DNA of 23,698 bases from Trachipleistophora hominis. Taxonomy: Eukaryota > Microsporidia > Pleistophoridae. The notes under the pieces were generated by a model. The model made no database searches and was not told the origin of the DNA. It saw only the letters and a list, made by a program, of their open reading frames with translations. The translations under genes and the position numbers were made by a program. Positions 8,926 to 17,530 of this stretch are shown one piece after another (the stretch's first letter is position 1; every line of letters starts with the position of its first letter). The stretch is from assembly GCA_000316135.1 (NCBI GenBank), contig JH994017.1, forward strand, positions 1,566 through 25,263. Reading direction: 5' to 3'.

Positions 8926-9349
8926 CATTAAACTGATCGGCGGAACATCATAATAATAAAGGCCTATTCTCTAATTATTTTGTACCCGTTTCGCCAGGAA
9001 AACGGGAATACGACGAACTCCACCAAAAAAATGAATTTTTTTAGTTATATAGGATTGATCACGACAAGCCGTATTAATTAATGCAAGGATAGCTATTAAT
9101 TACTTAAGTATACGCTCTTTTCATTAGTTCTGAAAAAAAAATTCATATACACAACCTTCCGAGCGAAAACATACCGTTGGTATGAAGAGTTTAAGTTTAT
9201 ATCCGAAAGCATTCTATCTTTCAAAATCTACAATGAATAAATATTCGTAATAGCTTATAATTGATGGCCATCATTCTTCTAAAGCACTCATATGTTTATA
9301 TGTGTTTCCTAAGTCAACCCTTGTTAACTAAACAAAAATGCAGGCTAAA
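8926..9349. other. Stretch without a supported gene
   Basis: Short coding-like pieces occur near 8930-9000 on the minus strand and may continue the retroelement fragment. Otherwise only AT-rich sequence is seen. Confidence 0.3.
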
Positions 9350-9463
9350 TTAGTCGCCGCTCTCCCAATCTAAAAGCTTTACCCGCACCATTTTTACTTC
9401 ATCTTCTTGTGACCTGCAAAGCAATAGCACATAAAATACAAGCAAGATCGATAACAAAAGCAT
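9350..9463 (-). CDS. Possible 37-aa membrane microprotein next to tRNA-Leu
   Basis: The ORF begins with an ATG whose A is the tRNA discriminator base, so it starts exactly at the tRNA 3' end. Residues 1-16 are almost all Leu, Ile, Val, Phe and Tyr (one membrane helix). Residues 17-37 are charged (CRSQEDEVKMVRVKLLDWE, then SGD). Codon third positions are mixed rather than A/T only, unlike the surrounding noise, which argues for present or past coding. Upstream in frame there is a stop inside the tRNA, so it cannot start earlier. Against it: overlap with tRNA processing, tiny size, and a T4 tract (9456-9459) inside the ORF that would stop Pol III. It could be the end of a dead gene. No family recognised. 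Confidence 0.35.
   Translation of the reverse strand: MLLLSILLVFYVLLLCRSQEDEVKMVRVKLLDWESGD
9456..9459 (-). terminator. Pol III T-run after tRNA-Leu
   Basis: The minus strand reads CTTTTG four bases past the tRNA 3' end, a minimal RNA polymerase III terminator. Confidence 0.6.
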
Positions 9464-9545
9464 GGTAACGATGGGGATCGAACCCACGCCATCAATCGAT
9501 GAGCAGATCTTAAGTCTGCCGCCTTAACCACTCGGCCACGTTACC
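9463..9545 (-). tRNA. tRNA-Leu (anticodon UAA)
   Basis: The minus strand folds as a complete class II tRNA of 83 nt including the discriminator base. The acceptor stem pairs GGTAACG with CGTTACC and the discriminator is A, as in leucine tRNAs. The D-arm region reads TGGCCGAGTGGTTAAGGC, which also carries the A box. The anticodon stem GCAGA/TCTGC encloses CTTAAGA with anticodon TAA. A long variable arm (TCATCGATTGATGGC region) follows, then the T arm with GGTTCGATCCC (B box). There is no intron and no encoded CCA. A TTTT tract for Pol III termination lies just downstream at 9459-9456. The tRNA decodes UUA, a codon expected to be frequent in this AT-rich genome. Confidence 0.95.
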
Positions 9546-9803
9546 TCTCTAGGTAAAAGATTTGCATCTATAAAACGTTATTTATTAAATTTAAATAATT
9601 AATCTGTGCGTCAGATTGCAACCGCAAATTTCTCTCTATTCAATATATTTAATTTAAAATATCTTATAGTACAGTATGTCAAGTAATGATTGGTTGAAAA
9701 ATAGTTTGTATAATTTGAGATTGCGAACAGCATAGCAGTAAATGAATGGCATACGAAAAAGCTGACGGAACAAATTTATTTCAAGGGTTCACAAAATTTT
9801 GTT

Positions 9804-9807
9804 CCCC
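9804..9807 (+). promoter_or_regulatory. CCCC motif abutting the ARL start
   Basis: Four C directly precede the ATG at 9808. This is the same type of start-proximal motif as before 2716 and 20598 and supports this start codon. Confidence 0.45.
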
Positions 9808-10341
9808 ATGTCTTTCAATCTTTTAGTCAAACAAATTAAGAAAAAAAGCAACGATCTCAAGTTCATCGTAGTTGGTCTAGATAACTCAGGAAAAACCACC
9901 ATAATAAACAATATTTTACGTATAGATGCCATTTCATCCCCAACATTCGGATATACTATATACAAAAACTTATACAAAAACACGAACCTTACCTTGTTCG
10001 ACATAGGTGGACAGGAAGCCCTCAGAAAATATTGGTCTAATTTTTATGAAGATGCCGACGGTGTAATTTTTGTGTTTGACCTTTTCGATACACGTGATTT
10101 TGTAGGTGAGTTTAATAGAGTTAGAGAAACACTCGCTGATTATCCTGTACTAATCTATGGAAATAAGATAGACTTGGATCGGGAGCGTGGGCAGAGCATT
10201 CTTGAAAAGGTCAAGAATGGTATTGATGATGAAAGCGTGAACTGTTATGGTGTTAGCGGAAAGATGGGAACCGGATTAGAGGAGGGAATGGACTGGTTAA
10301 TTGATGTTGCTAAGCTCAATCTTGCTAAGCATATTTTGTGA
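9808..10341 (+). CDS. ARL2-like small GTPase, 177 aa
   Basis: This is an ARF-family GTP-binding protein. The P-loop is GLDNSGKT (23-30), switch I contains PTFGYT (45-50), the DxGGQ motif is DIGGQ (65-69), the base-binding motif is NKID (119-122, usually NKQD) and GVSGKMG (148-154) covers the G5 region. The segments after G3 (LRKYWSNFYEDADGVIFVFD) and DWLID near the end fit ARL2 better than ARF1. ARL2 in other eukaryotes acts with tubulin cofactor D in tubulin folding and in release of lipidated cargo; that role is inferred here. Position 2 is Ser, not Gly, so N-myristoylation is not expected. The ATG at 9808 is preferred over an in-frame TTG at 9799: it is immediately preceded by CCCC, and residue 1 then fits the family N-terminus. 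A neighbouring retroelement relic begins about 185 bases downstream. Confidence 0.88.
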   Translation: MSFNLLVKQIKKKSNDLKFIVVGLDNSGKTTIINNILRIDAISSPTFGYTIYKNLYKNTNLTLFDIGGQEALRKYWSNFYEDADGVIFVFDLFDTRDFVGEFNRVRETLADYPVLIYGNKIDLDRERGQSILEKVKNGIDDESVNCYGVSGKMGTGLEEGMDWLIDVAKLNLAKHIL

Positions 10342-10525
10342 AGAGGAAGTGAACGTGTAAGTAGCACTAGTTTTTGAGAGAAGTTGATTTTTTTTGTTCT
10401 GAGAAATTGCATGAACATCATCGGTTTGTAACGTTGAATACATTAACTAGGATGCATTATTATATCGTAAAGTGTCTGTTTATAAGTCGAAATATGTATT
10501 GGTGGAAACAATTCATAATCAATAA

Positions 10526-10798
10526 ATGTCAGCTTTACTATTCCAGTTTTTGAGTGTAACATTTATTGAGCTGCACCTATCCTTTAGAGCGAGGTATTTA
10601 ATTATTTCCAGTTTCCTTTGGTTATTACTCCGTTTAGATTGCTGCCAGCTCATCGAATTGAATGTCTACACATCTTTTTATTTTGTGAGCAACTCTAATA
10701 TTGCCGTGTTAAACTGACAATTGCTTACTTCTCGTGTTGAGCGTGAATGGAGTCGTGATTATGACATGTATAATTATAAATTTGCTCATGGTAAATAA
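10526..10798 (+). pseudogene. RNase H domain of a Ty3/gypsy-like element, one in-frame stop
   Basis: One frame runs from 10526 to 10798 with a single TGA at 10715. Before the stop the helix region (LLLRLDCCQLIELN) is followed by FYFVSNSNIAVLN, fitting the 'F.V.TDH..I..L' motif with Asn in place of the catalytic Asp. After the stop, TSRVEREWSRDYDMYNYKF then AHGK matches the end of gypsy RNase H and its connection ('R..RW...L..YD+.+.+..GK'). Codon third positions are mixed, unlike the flanks. The stop and the lost Asp show that it is inactive. It lies about 185 bases downstream of the ARL gene on the same strand. This is one of the better preserved retroelement fragments in the window. Confidence 0.6.
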
Positions 10799-11023
10799 AC
10801 TAAACATTTTTTTGTCATCATCTGTTTCATATCTTATGTAGGACTTGTTGATCACTAAAGTCAATGTTTAACTCGTATAAAACATTTTATTGAATGATGT
10901 AGTTGTTTATAAAACAATAACAAAGAATTTAAATATTTAAACACATGATACATTCATAATAACATCTCAGAAGTAATTTTTTTAATATTTGCCACAAGAA
11001 TAAACCAAAAAAAACCCAGTTGT

Positions 11024-11134
11024 TTAATACCAAGGTCTCTTTTCAGTTACACGTGCCTTATCATTTGTAATGGACGTATATTTTGCAGTAACCTTTACAT
11101 CCCAATCCCCTGTCATCTCGAGATAATACCATGG
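11024..11134 (-). pseudogene. Unassigned coding-like fragment, 36 codons
   Basis: On the minus strand a frame with strongly protein-like composition and mixed third positions is open from a TAG (11137-11135) to a TAA (11026-11024). An internal ATG is at 11116. It contains LEMTGDWDVKVTAKYTS and KARVTEKRPWY. It starts with PWYY and ends with PWY, and the DNA around both points is nearly the same (CCWTGGTATTAW), so the piece may be one unit of a repeat. The bases before PWYY read GATTAATAG, which could be a 3' splice site, but no donor was found. The protein family is not recognised. It could be the last exon of a gene or a relic. Confidence 0.3.
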
Positions 11135-11193
11135 CTATTAATCACACATCAACCGTCACGTGATGATTAGAACGATAACGTGGAATGATTGAA

Positions 11194-11441
11194 AGTATAT
11201 AAGAACAATGAATAAAAACGGAGGAGGCTAACCGTAAGCAATGCAATGCATGCTTAACCATTCAGACACTAATACTTCAATCACAACAACATTTAATCGA
11301 AGAGCAGATTATACTCACCAGGCTAAGTTTAACACATTTTCACGCGAGACACAGAAAATCAGGCCTTACACGTCAGAGCAGTCAACTCGGTCAGTTACTG
11401 CATCTTTTTTACCTGACATATCCAGTGCTCGGGATCACTGA
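11194..11441 (+). CDS. Hypothetical 66-aa hydrophilic ORF with a TATA-like box
   Basis: The ATG at 11241 opens 66 codons ending at 11441; the feature start includes a TATA-like AGTATATAAGAA at about 11194. The protein is rich in Ser, Thr, Arg, Asn and Gln, has no membrane segment and no recognised domain. Its base composition is less AT-biased than the flanks, which argues against chance. No CCC or GGG motif precedes it. It may be a small gene or another degraded element; I cannot decide. Confidence 0.3.
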
Positions 11442-11639
11442 TTTAATTATCATTCTGTAAATTTTTGAGGCGTTTTATTGTTTTGTACCTGGTGCTTGTC
11501 AACTTTACAACACTGCTCTGTTCGGCGTACTATGGTCACGGAAATAACTACCGTACTATTTTTAGAAGTTTAAACGTATTCATTTTGAAATAATTAGATT
11601 TTTTTATTAAAATCGGTTTAGTTATCTCCTTCATTCACA

Positions 11640-11713
11640 CTATCTAATCAAACACGCTCTTCTAGTCCGCTGGGACCGACCATGGCCATCGATCCTTGGT
11701 TCATAGAGCCTGT
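11640..11713 (+). repeat. Dispersed ~75-bp repeat, copy A
   Basis: The segment aligns with 14603-14676 over 74 bases (shared core GCTGGGACCGACCATGGCC against GCTGGGATCGACCATGACC) and with 2495-2570. The plus-strand frame PLGPTMAIDPWFIEP is weakly integrase-like. I first considered copies A and B as long terminal repeats flanking the element between them, but copy C and the translation argue for an integrase-derived segment. Confidence 0.5.
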
Positions 11714-12059
11714 CTCTTTTAACATTTTCGTTTGTTGTTTCCATAGTTTAGCGTAATACTGCTTATCATTGCGTTAAATACAAAATAATTTGTTGGCTCG
11801 AAATCAGTCTTCTCTATTTAATCACTTAAATAACCTTTATGTTGCAACATGTATCGGCCCAATATATTTTATTCTCCATGCTAGACATAAATAAATACGC
11901 AGTTTACGACAAATGTAATCATTGATTGGTTCTTATTGAGTTGCCTCAGCATCTTTACAATCCATTTTCATAAACAACTATTTCTAGTGTCTTTTGTTAT
12001 CCTTCTGATAGTAGTTTAACCTCGTATTCGTTAATAAATTGTCATAAAGTAAATCAATT
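11714..12059. other. Stretch without a supported gene
   Basis: The integrase of the minus-strand element at 12060-13045 would be expected here. I see no integrase motif, so this part is deleted or too degraded. Confidence 0.3.
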
Positions 12060-13045
12060 AACTCATGTATTTTCCTTGTCCGTGCTTAATGCCGAAATCT
12101 AAATTTATGATTTCCTCCAACCATCCTTGTCTACCATTTCCAGAATATTATTATTGCTCTTTTCTTAACCACCTTACTACCTTATGATCTGTAACCGATT
12201 TAAAATTTCTTCATATTAAATACGTTGTGAATTCTCCTATTCTTAATATAACAGCAAATAGTTCTTTTTCCTGTTTTGCACCAGTTTCTTTCATTTCCCG
12301 TTAACTTTTCTGGTACCAGCGTTACCATTTCTCTGTTATTTTTATTATTCAACTGGTATAAAAAGGTTAAAAAAACACCTGTTGGTGATGCTTCTCTTTC
12401 CAGAACAAATCTATTTTCATATTTGTAATGATATTGTTGTTTTTTTTACGTATCACTTTTTGTAGCAATAACTTCTGTTGTTGCCACTTTTAATTTTTTC
12501 TTTTCTGTCATTTTTGTGTCTTCTACGATATGTACGATTTCAATACAATCGTTGAGGTCTTTTTACACACTTTGAAACGCATCCTTTCTCATCGCTATTA
12601 GTGGTACGATAGATGCACCGTTTACTTTTTTATTCACAGGTCTGTTCTTCTAAAAGCTACAAGAAAAGTCTCTTTTGATGTATCACTTTGTCAGTTAACA
12701 AGTCTGTAAACTTTTTATGGCACATCACATGTACCGAATGTCGGATACATTCACATTTTTACAACACTAAGAATAGTATTCGCATGATTCTTAAACATTT
12801 CAAGTATCCTGGTATGTCTTCAAAGGAACACCTGGCTGATTCTTTGCTTTTTAGCCCATCACTCTTAATCGATACAAATCAGCTGTTGCCGCGGTCCTTC
12901 TTTATTAATTTGTCTATTCAGGCAGGTTTAGATGATCGTTTTACACTAAGTTTATCATTTCTTTGATTCATGTAATACATTTTTTTAATCATCATCTAAA
13001 ACGTCCAATGATACCTTTATCATTGAGCAATCCAGCATTTCATTT
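12060..13045 (-). pseudogene. Degraded Ty3/gypsy Pol: reverse transcriptase and RNase H
   Basis: Read on the minus strand, motifs occur in the order of Ty3/gypsy Pol, in shifting frames. NEMLD and KGIIGRF (13045-12998) fit the start of reverse transcriptase. ILEMFKNHANTILSVVK then KCECIRHSV (12816-12657) fit the palm end 'L.LN..KC.F....+.FLG'. PLIAMRKDAFQ (around 12600-12570) fits the thumb/connection. FVLEREASPTG, then EKLTGNERNW and QEKELFAVILRIGEF (12408-12217) fit RNase H with its Glu helix. SVTDHKVVRWLRKEQ (12198-12154) carries the TDH Asp. WLEEIINLDFGIKHGQGKY (about 12128-12072) fits the end of RNase H. YxDD and the first RNase H Asp are lost and frameshifts are many, so the element is dead. 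This is the best evidence of retroelement origin in the window. An overlapping 92-codon plus-strand frame at 12688 is a shadow. Confidence 0.75.
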
Positions 13046-13467
13046 GTAACCGATTTAAAAAATTTGAGTTGAAGTATTCAGACATTATCTCGTTGGTTGG
13101 GTTCTACGCTATGTTATTTCTTTAAACTAACAGTCAGTTGAATTATCTTTTTCGCACATACTACTGCCATGTTATTTAAAGAGGATGTTGTATCATGTTG
13201 TCATGAAGAGCAATGATTCTAGCTGTTATAGCTAAATTCTTCGTTTTTAAAAACAGGTAAAAACCACGTTTAAAGAATATAGCACTAACAAAACACATGA
13301 GAATAATCATCACAGAAAGATGACAAAAAGTTGTAAGTTCGGATTGTATACGTTCATTGTTAAGTAAATTGCGTTTATTTTGATGAAATATAGGTAGTTA
13401 TTGTATAATAACACTAGTGATGGATTTATTAAATCTACGTTATTAAAAATATAAACCTTTTCATATA

Positions 13468-13845
13468 ATGGTAAATGATGTATGTGGTGTTAGACTGCAA
13501 GCTTCCAAAGAGAACCAAACAACACCACTTGTAACGCAAATGTGGGTCGCTCGTGAAGAAAACGCTTCTAAAAAGCTTCTAGTTTGTTCAGTAATGGTGG
13601 ATTACAACACGAATTAATGAGTGTTAAGAGAATGCGATTCATGAAAAATCTGTTATTAAGTCTATGGCCAGTGCTTAGGGCACTAAAAGAGTTTGTTCAG
13701 ACATGTGGAAATTAATTGAATATCATAATAATTAAAGGCACGAGAACATGATCATGAACCAAAGGCTGTTGAGGATATAATACGTGCATTAGAGAGAATT
13801 GTTCGTTTAGACACTTATAAATGTGATTTTGTCATGAACAATTGA
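13468..13845 (+). pseudogene. Degraded Ty3/gypsy reverse transcriptase fragment
   Basis: Three successive plus-strand frames match parts of a reverse transcriptase. An ATG-started 49-codon frame (13468-13617) has TTPLVTQMWVAREENASKK and LLVCSVMVDYN, fitting 'SP.V.P.W.V.KK.G..K.R.CVDYR.LN'. A second frame (about 13622-13732) has ENAIHEKSVIKSMAS and GTKRVCSDMW, fitting 'ENAYP+P.I..+...L.G...FS.LD'. Returning to the first frame (13738-13845), ALERIVRLDTYKCDFVMNN fits 'L..+...L.KC.F......+LG'. The segment between, with the PFGL and YxDD motifs, is deleted. It lies on the opposite strand to the neighbouring Pol remains at 12060-13045, so it is a separate insertion. Confidence 0.62.
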
Positions 13846-14249
13846 ATTTTACTCGAACAAAGCTCTTCACACAAAAATTGTAAAATATTTTTAGTACCAA
13901 TATTATATCGTTTGGGTATCTTTTGGATAGTAATGAGTTAAATGCAATTTAAAATAGCAAATATAACTAAATAGATGGTTAATTAAAAACCATGTGAAAC
14001 GAGGTATAACTTAACACACGTGCCTTACATGTAATAGCTGTTTATATTCAAGAATAACGCTGAATTATATTATTTTCTCTAAAACTTTAGTAAATTGAAA
14101 TAAATTACGTAGTCTTTTACGAAATGATTTTATATTAGAAGAAGCAGCATTTCTCCGCAACGAAGTACAGAAAACGAATTGTTTAACGTTTACTTATTTG
14201 AATATTTTGGCATTTAACGGCTAAATGTTTGTCTTCTAATGATTTACAC

Positions 14250-14517
14250 CCGTAGTACTAGGACCCGTCGAAAATTGATGATATCAGTGTGATAAAACTT
14301 GGAAGGACGCCAATCAGTAGTTCTATGAAAAATGATTGTATGTTTATATAAAGCGATAATTCTCTAAGTTTTCTAGTAAGTAGATTTTTTACAGTACATT
14401 TCCTGGTAAACTTGGAATAATTTTCATAATAACTGAGATGCTCTATATAACCACAGTATATCGTTCGAGATTGATCGACCAATACCGTATAATGCTTATA
14501 TTTACTCTGTACGGAAA
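14250..14517 (-). pseudogene. Degraded RNase H of a Ty3/gypsy-like element
   Basis: On the minus strand LYGIG (near 14500) fits the 'DAS..GIG.VL' start, VLVDQSRTIYCGYIEHLSY and ENYSKFTRKC fit the 'I.Y.S..L...E.NYS..EKEC' stretch, and RKLRELSLYINIQSFFIE fits the 'KLR.YL.G..F.+.TDH' stretch. A shifted frame then gives NFRRVLVLR (14276-14250), fitting 'N.R..RW'. The first Asp and the TDH are degraded. The fragment sits between plus-strand remains at 13468-13845 and 14603-14676, so elements are nested in opposite orientations. Confidence 0.55.
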
Positions 14518-14602
14518 CATTTAATTATTCCTTTAAAGTAACTTATGGTGGTGTGTAACTGTGCAGCTATCAGTTTTTAAGAAAGTGTTTTTACTCATTT
14601 AT

Positions 14603-14676
14603 CTCTCACATCACCACACACACTTTGAATTCGCTGGGATCGACCATGACCACAGGCCTTTGATTCATGGCGTTGT
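14603..14676 (+). repeat. Dispersed ~75-bp repeat, copy B (integrase-core-like)
   Basis: This copy aligns with copies A (11640-11713) and C (2495-2570). In the plus frame it reads HFEFAG then IDHDHRPLIHGVV, resembling the second-Asp region of integrase ('+.SD.G..F+..++'). It lies about 760 bases downstream of the plus-strand reverse transcriptase fragment, roughly where integrase of that insertion might fall after internal loss. Confidence 0.42.
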
Positions 14677-15396
14677 ACAGCTACCAGATTTATTTTCAAA
14701 TTGAAGCGATGTAATGTAAAATCATCGTTTACAACCCAAATATGATTTATTTATAATATTTAAATCACGTCGAATGTTATTTCATATTAATAAAACACCC
14801 GCAATAAACTTTAAAGCAGCGACCAGTGTTATTCAATTGAGCATATGATTGAACATCGCATTCTTTCCTATAATAAAATATTACTCATAAGTAATGTTGA
14901 TTTACCAGCAAAAACATATTTTGACACACACATTTTTACAGGCGTTCATATTTTACGGAGCTTTACTTAGAACGCACACACCATGTGCATTTACCAGAAA
15001 TAAAACGAAGTAATTTAGAGCAAACCAAATATTTTAAAGTGATTAGAAAATGATTTATCAATATGTCACATTTCAATGATATGCCAAGTTTCAAACTGTA
15101 CGTATTTCGTTCTTATCGTTCTGATATTTTATGAATAATAATCAATTGTATCACCATATTTACTGGCTGAATATTTCATCACTAAACGTCCACTCAACCA
15201 TACGTAGTTTATTCAAGAAAAGACATCATTGGTGATGGTATCTGAAATTATCATGAGACTGTGTGCTGATGTGATCATCTCGAAAAAAAACAATAAACAA
15301 AAAATTAACGCTGCAAACATTGCGAGTTGTTGGTAATACTCATTTTGACAGCGAAATTAAAAACATTATTTACTTATAAAAGATTGTTGGTGCTGT
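14677..15396. other. Stretch without a supported gene
   Basis: AT-rich sequence with frequent stops on both strands. Isolated coding-like pieces of 15-20 codons occur on the minus strand around 15190-15260, but they could not be assigned. Confidence 0.3.
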
Positions 15397-15453
15397 AATT
15401 TCAATATTAGTAATGAATAACCACAGTACTAGGACAGTAGCGAAATATAAATC
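15397..15453 (-). pseudogene. Short fragment related to the RNase H end at 14250
   Basis: The DNA around AGTACTAGGAC here and at 14252 is similar over about 30 bases. On the minus strand the translation FATVLVLWLFITN parallels NFRRVLVLR of the RNase H remnant at 14250-14517. It is probably the tail of another degraded copy. The match is short. Confidence 0.28.
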
Positions 15454-15774
15454 CGTAGTTTGTTGCAATCTACTGCAAAAAAACGGAATTAAAGTTATTC
15501 TGTATAAATAGGTAGTGGCGTTTTAGCACGCACAGGTAAAAAAGCGATGTAGCACAACGAATTCTAATCTGTGTATCATGAATGAACTAACAATCACGGT
15601 CTTGACATAAACTAATTTTTTTTGATAACGAACCAGAGGAATTGATTAATAGCGGACAAATCACCAATAAAACAATTAATGACTTAAGAAAAACACAATT
15701 TTTGGTGTACATAACATCAATACACCTGTTTAAATAACAAATTATTTCTCCTTTATTACTAAAAGAAACTTTTT

Positions 15775-16689
15775 CTATTTTTTGTTACGATATTTCAAAA
15801 TTAATAGAGCCTGTGCAGCTTCTTGAATGATGCCGCTTCGTTTTATACACCCTTCACTCGCATTTCGATATGCTCTATCACGTGAGCAATGCGCATTGTT
15901 TATTCTCACAAGTGTTTCATTCGGCGAATGACAATTATCACGTGTTATGCACAAGTCCTTTCCAACAAATTTATCGCTTGGTATGCCATTATGTATTTTG
16001 CTCTCCATTTCATTAAATTTTACATTCGTAAACGTAAAGCCTTTTCTCGACGGGACGACAAACTCTAATTTGCCTTGGTATGGCTTTGAATAACCGTTCA
16101 TTGGTGTTTTTTCTGAATTTGCATGTTTAAGCGCGTCATTGTTGAACGCCTCGTTTCTCTCGTTCCTTCGCATGATAGTAGCTCTGCGGTTCTGCTCTAT
16201 TGACCCCTCTCTATTGCCTGAAATGGTAAATTCGCGTCCGTTCTCATTATTCCTTGTTTTAGTGCCATTCATAACAATACGCATACGAGAACTTGGACAT
16301 TGCGTTTCCTTGCCTTTTATAAACATTCGCACACGATCATTTTCCCCGTTTTGTCCCTTATCTCCCAATATGACATGCACGTCATTTATTCCACCGTTTC
16401 CGTTCCTTGCACTCATGTCGCGACTTTCACGCACAAAACTCCGTTTGTATTCGTATTTCGGCTCCCTATCTTCCGTATTCGAGCGTATCATACCACGTTT
16501 CGTTTCATACTCATTTTCACACTCTTTTCCACGTATTTCTGACCGTATAACACCCTGTCTCTTTTCATAGCCATATTCACAGTTTCTCTCTCCAATCTTC
16601 ATTTTTACTATTCTCGGTTGCAACATCAACCTCGAGACTTTCTTTTTATTTAAATCTTTCCTTATCAAAAAAATTGCAATCATAAACAT
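15775..16689 (-). CDS. Hypothetical basic protein with internal repeats, 304 aa
   Basis: No family is recognised. Residues 1-9 (MFMIAIFLI) are hydrophobic and followed by a basic stretch, so the N-terminus could be a short signal anchor. In-frame codons upstream of the ATG continue the hydrophobic run (DVLL) back to a stop, without another ATG. Residues 35-91 contain three imperfect repeats built on '[CK]EYxYExKRGxIRS'. The rest is rich in Arg, Asn, Glu and Gly; Cys are at 37, 57, 131, 247, 253, 268 and 281. The open frame is long for this AT content, and a 143-codon plus-strand frame inside it is a shadow. The ATG at 16689 is preferred to a TTG at 16692; a GGG lies 16-18 bases upstream on the coding strand, consistent with a microsporidian start. 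Neighbours are retroelement remains. Confidence 0.7.
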   Translation of the reverse strand: MFMIAIFLIRKDLNKKKVSRLMLQPRIVKMKIGERNCEYGYEKRQGVIRSEIRGKECENEYETKRGMIRSNTEDREPKYEYKRSFVRESRDMSARNGNGGINDVHVILGDKGQNGENDRVRMFIKGKETQCPSSRMRIVMNGTKTRNNENGREFTISGNREGSIEQNRRATIMRRNERNEAFNNDALKHANSEKTPMNGYSKPYQGKLEFVVPSRKGFTFTNVKFNEMESKIHNGIPSDKFVGKDLCITRDNCHSPNETLVRINNAHCSRDRAYRNASEGCIKRSGIIQEAAQALLILKYRNKK

Positions 16690-17349
16690 CAACAGAACGT
16701 CACACCCACATTATGATATTAACATCACAAAAATACGCGCAATTCAACTTCTAATTCAATGTGTTGCAAATGTATAGTACGTGTTATCGAATTGTAAACT
16801 GTCTTTTACTTGTTTCGAAATATGCTACATTAGGCTATTTCCTTATTAAGAGCATATTCTCTGCGAATAAAAGGTGATTTGCCTTGTATATATAGCTGAT
16901 TATGTGCCCCCTTTAAATGAAGAAAATATTTTTAATCACTACATAATTATTAATTGTTAATAATGAAGAGGTCTACAAATGACCCATTATATTACGAAAA
17001 ACTGTATAAGTAGTCTTGTAGATACTATACATACTGTGCTCTATTTTTTATCAAAATTTTTAAATATAATATTAATTTTATTTATAAATAACAATACTTC
17101 ACGCATTTAATCTAATTTAATTGTTCTACCAGTTATTTCCATTGATTGGTCGGTACAATCCCATACATTCTTAGAAATATTGCCACCGCCCCATATTCTC
17201 TACAACCCCTTTATCATTTCCATTTTTCCATTACTTTTTTTTTCCTCACTCTCTACCTATACATATCGTTTTCATGGTTTTAGTTATAATTCTTGCAGTA
17301 CTGAACGATTAAATCAATATCATTTAGAAAATAAACGAAGTTAAATGAT
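16690..17349. other. Stretch without a supported gene
   Basis: No ORF of note. A minus-strand piece near 17140-17230 (CMGLYRPING) faintly resembles the 'LGLYRRFI' thumb motif of gypsy reverse transcriptase, but it is too short to call. Confidence 0.3.
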
Positions 17350-17530
17350 CAGCTATTTTATCCCATTTAATAATCACTTATTGCTCATACGTAAGCTTGT
17401 TTTATAAAACTGGCAAAATAAGTATTTAATCAGCTATTTTATCCCATTTAATAATCACTTATTGCTCATACGTAAGCTTGTTTTATAAAATTGACAAAAT
17501 AAGTATTTAATCGGCTATTTTATCCCATTT
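17350..17530. repeat. 81-bp tandem repeat, about 2.2 copies
   Basis: Copy 1 is 17350-17430 and copy 2 is 17431-17511. They differ at about two positions (CTGGC against TTGAC). A third copy, from 17512 to about 17530, is cut after CATTT. Each unit starts CAGCTATTTTATCCC and contains TTGCTCATACGTAAGCTTG. There is no coding potential. Confidence 0.92.

Noticed and set aside
12688..12966. 92-codon plus-strand ORF with HFYNTKN and LKHFKYPGM, reminiscent of an integrase zinc finger
   Set aside because: It overlaps the minus-strand reverse transcriptase remnant, which matches over many more motifs. The Cys pair of the zinc finger is missing.
11640..14676. Copies A and B of the 75-bp repeat as long terminal repeats of one element
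   Set aside because: A third copy at 2495 shows integrase-like translation, the segments are too short and diverged, and fragments between A and B lie on both strands.
16139..16570. 143-codon plus-strand ORF
   Set aside because: It is antisense to the 304-aa frame and its composition is the mirror of that gene.
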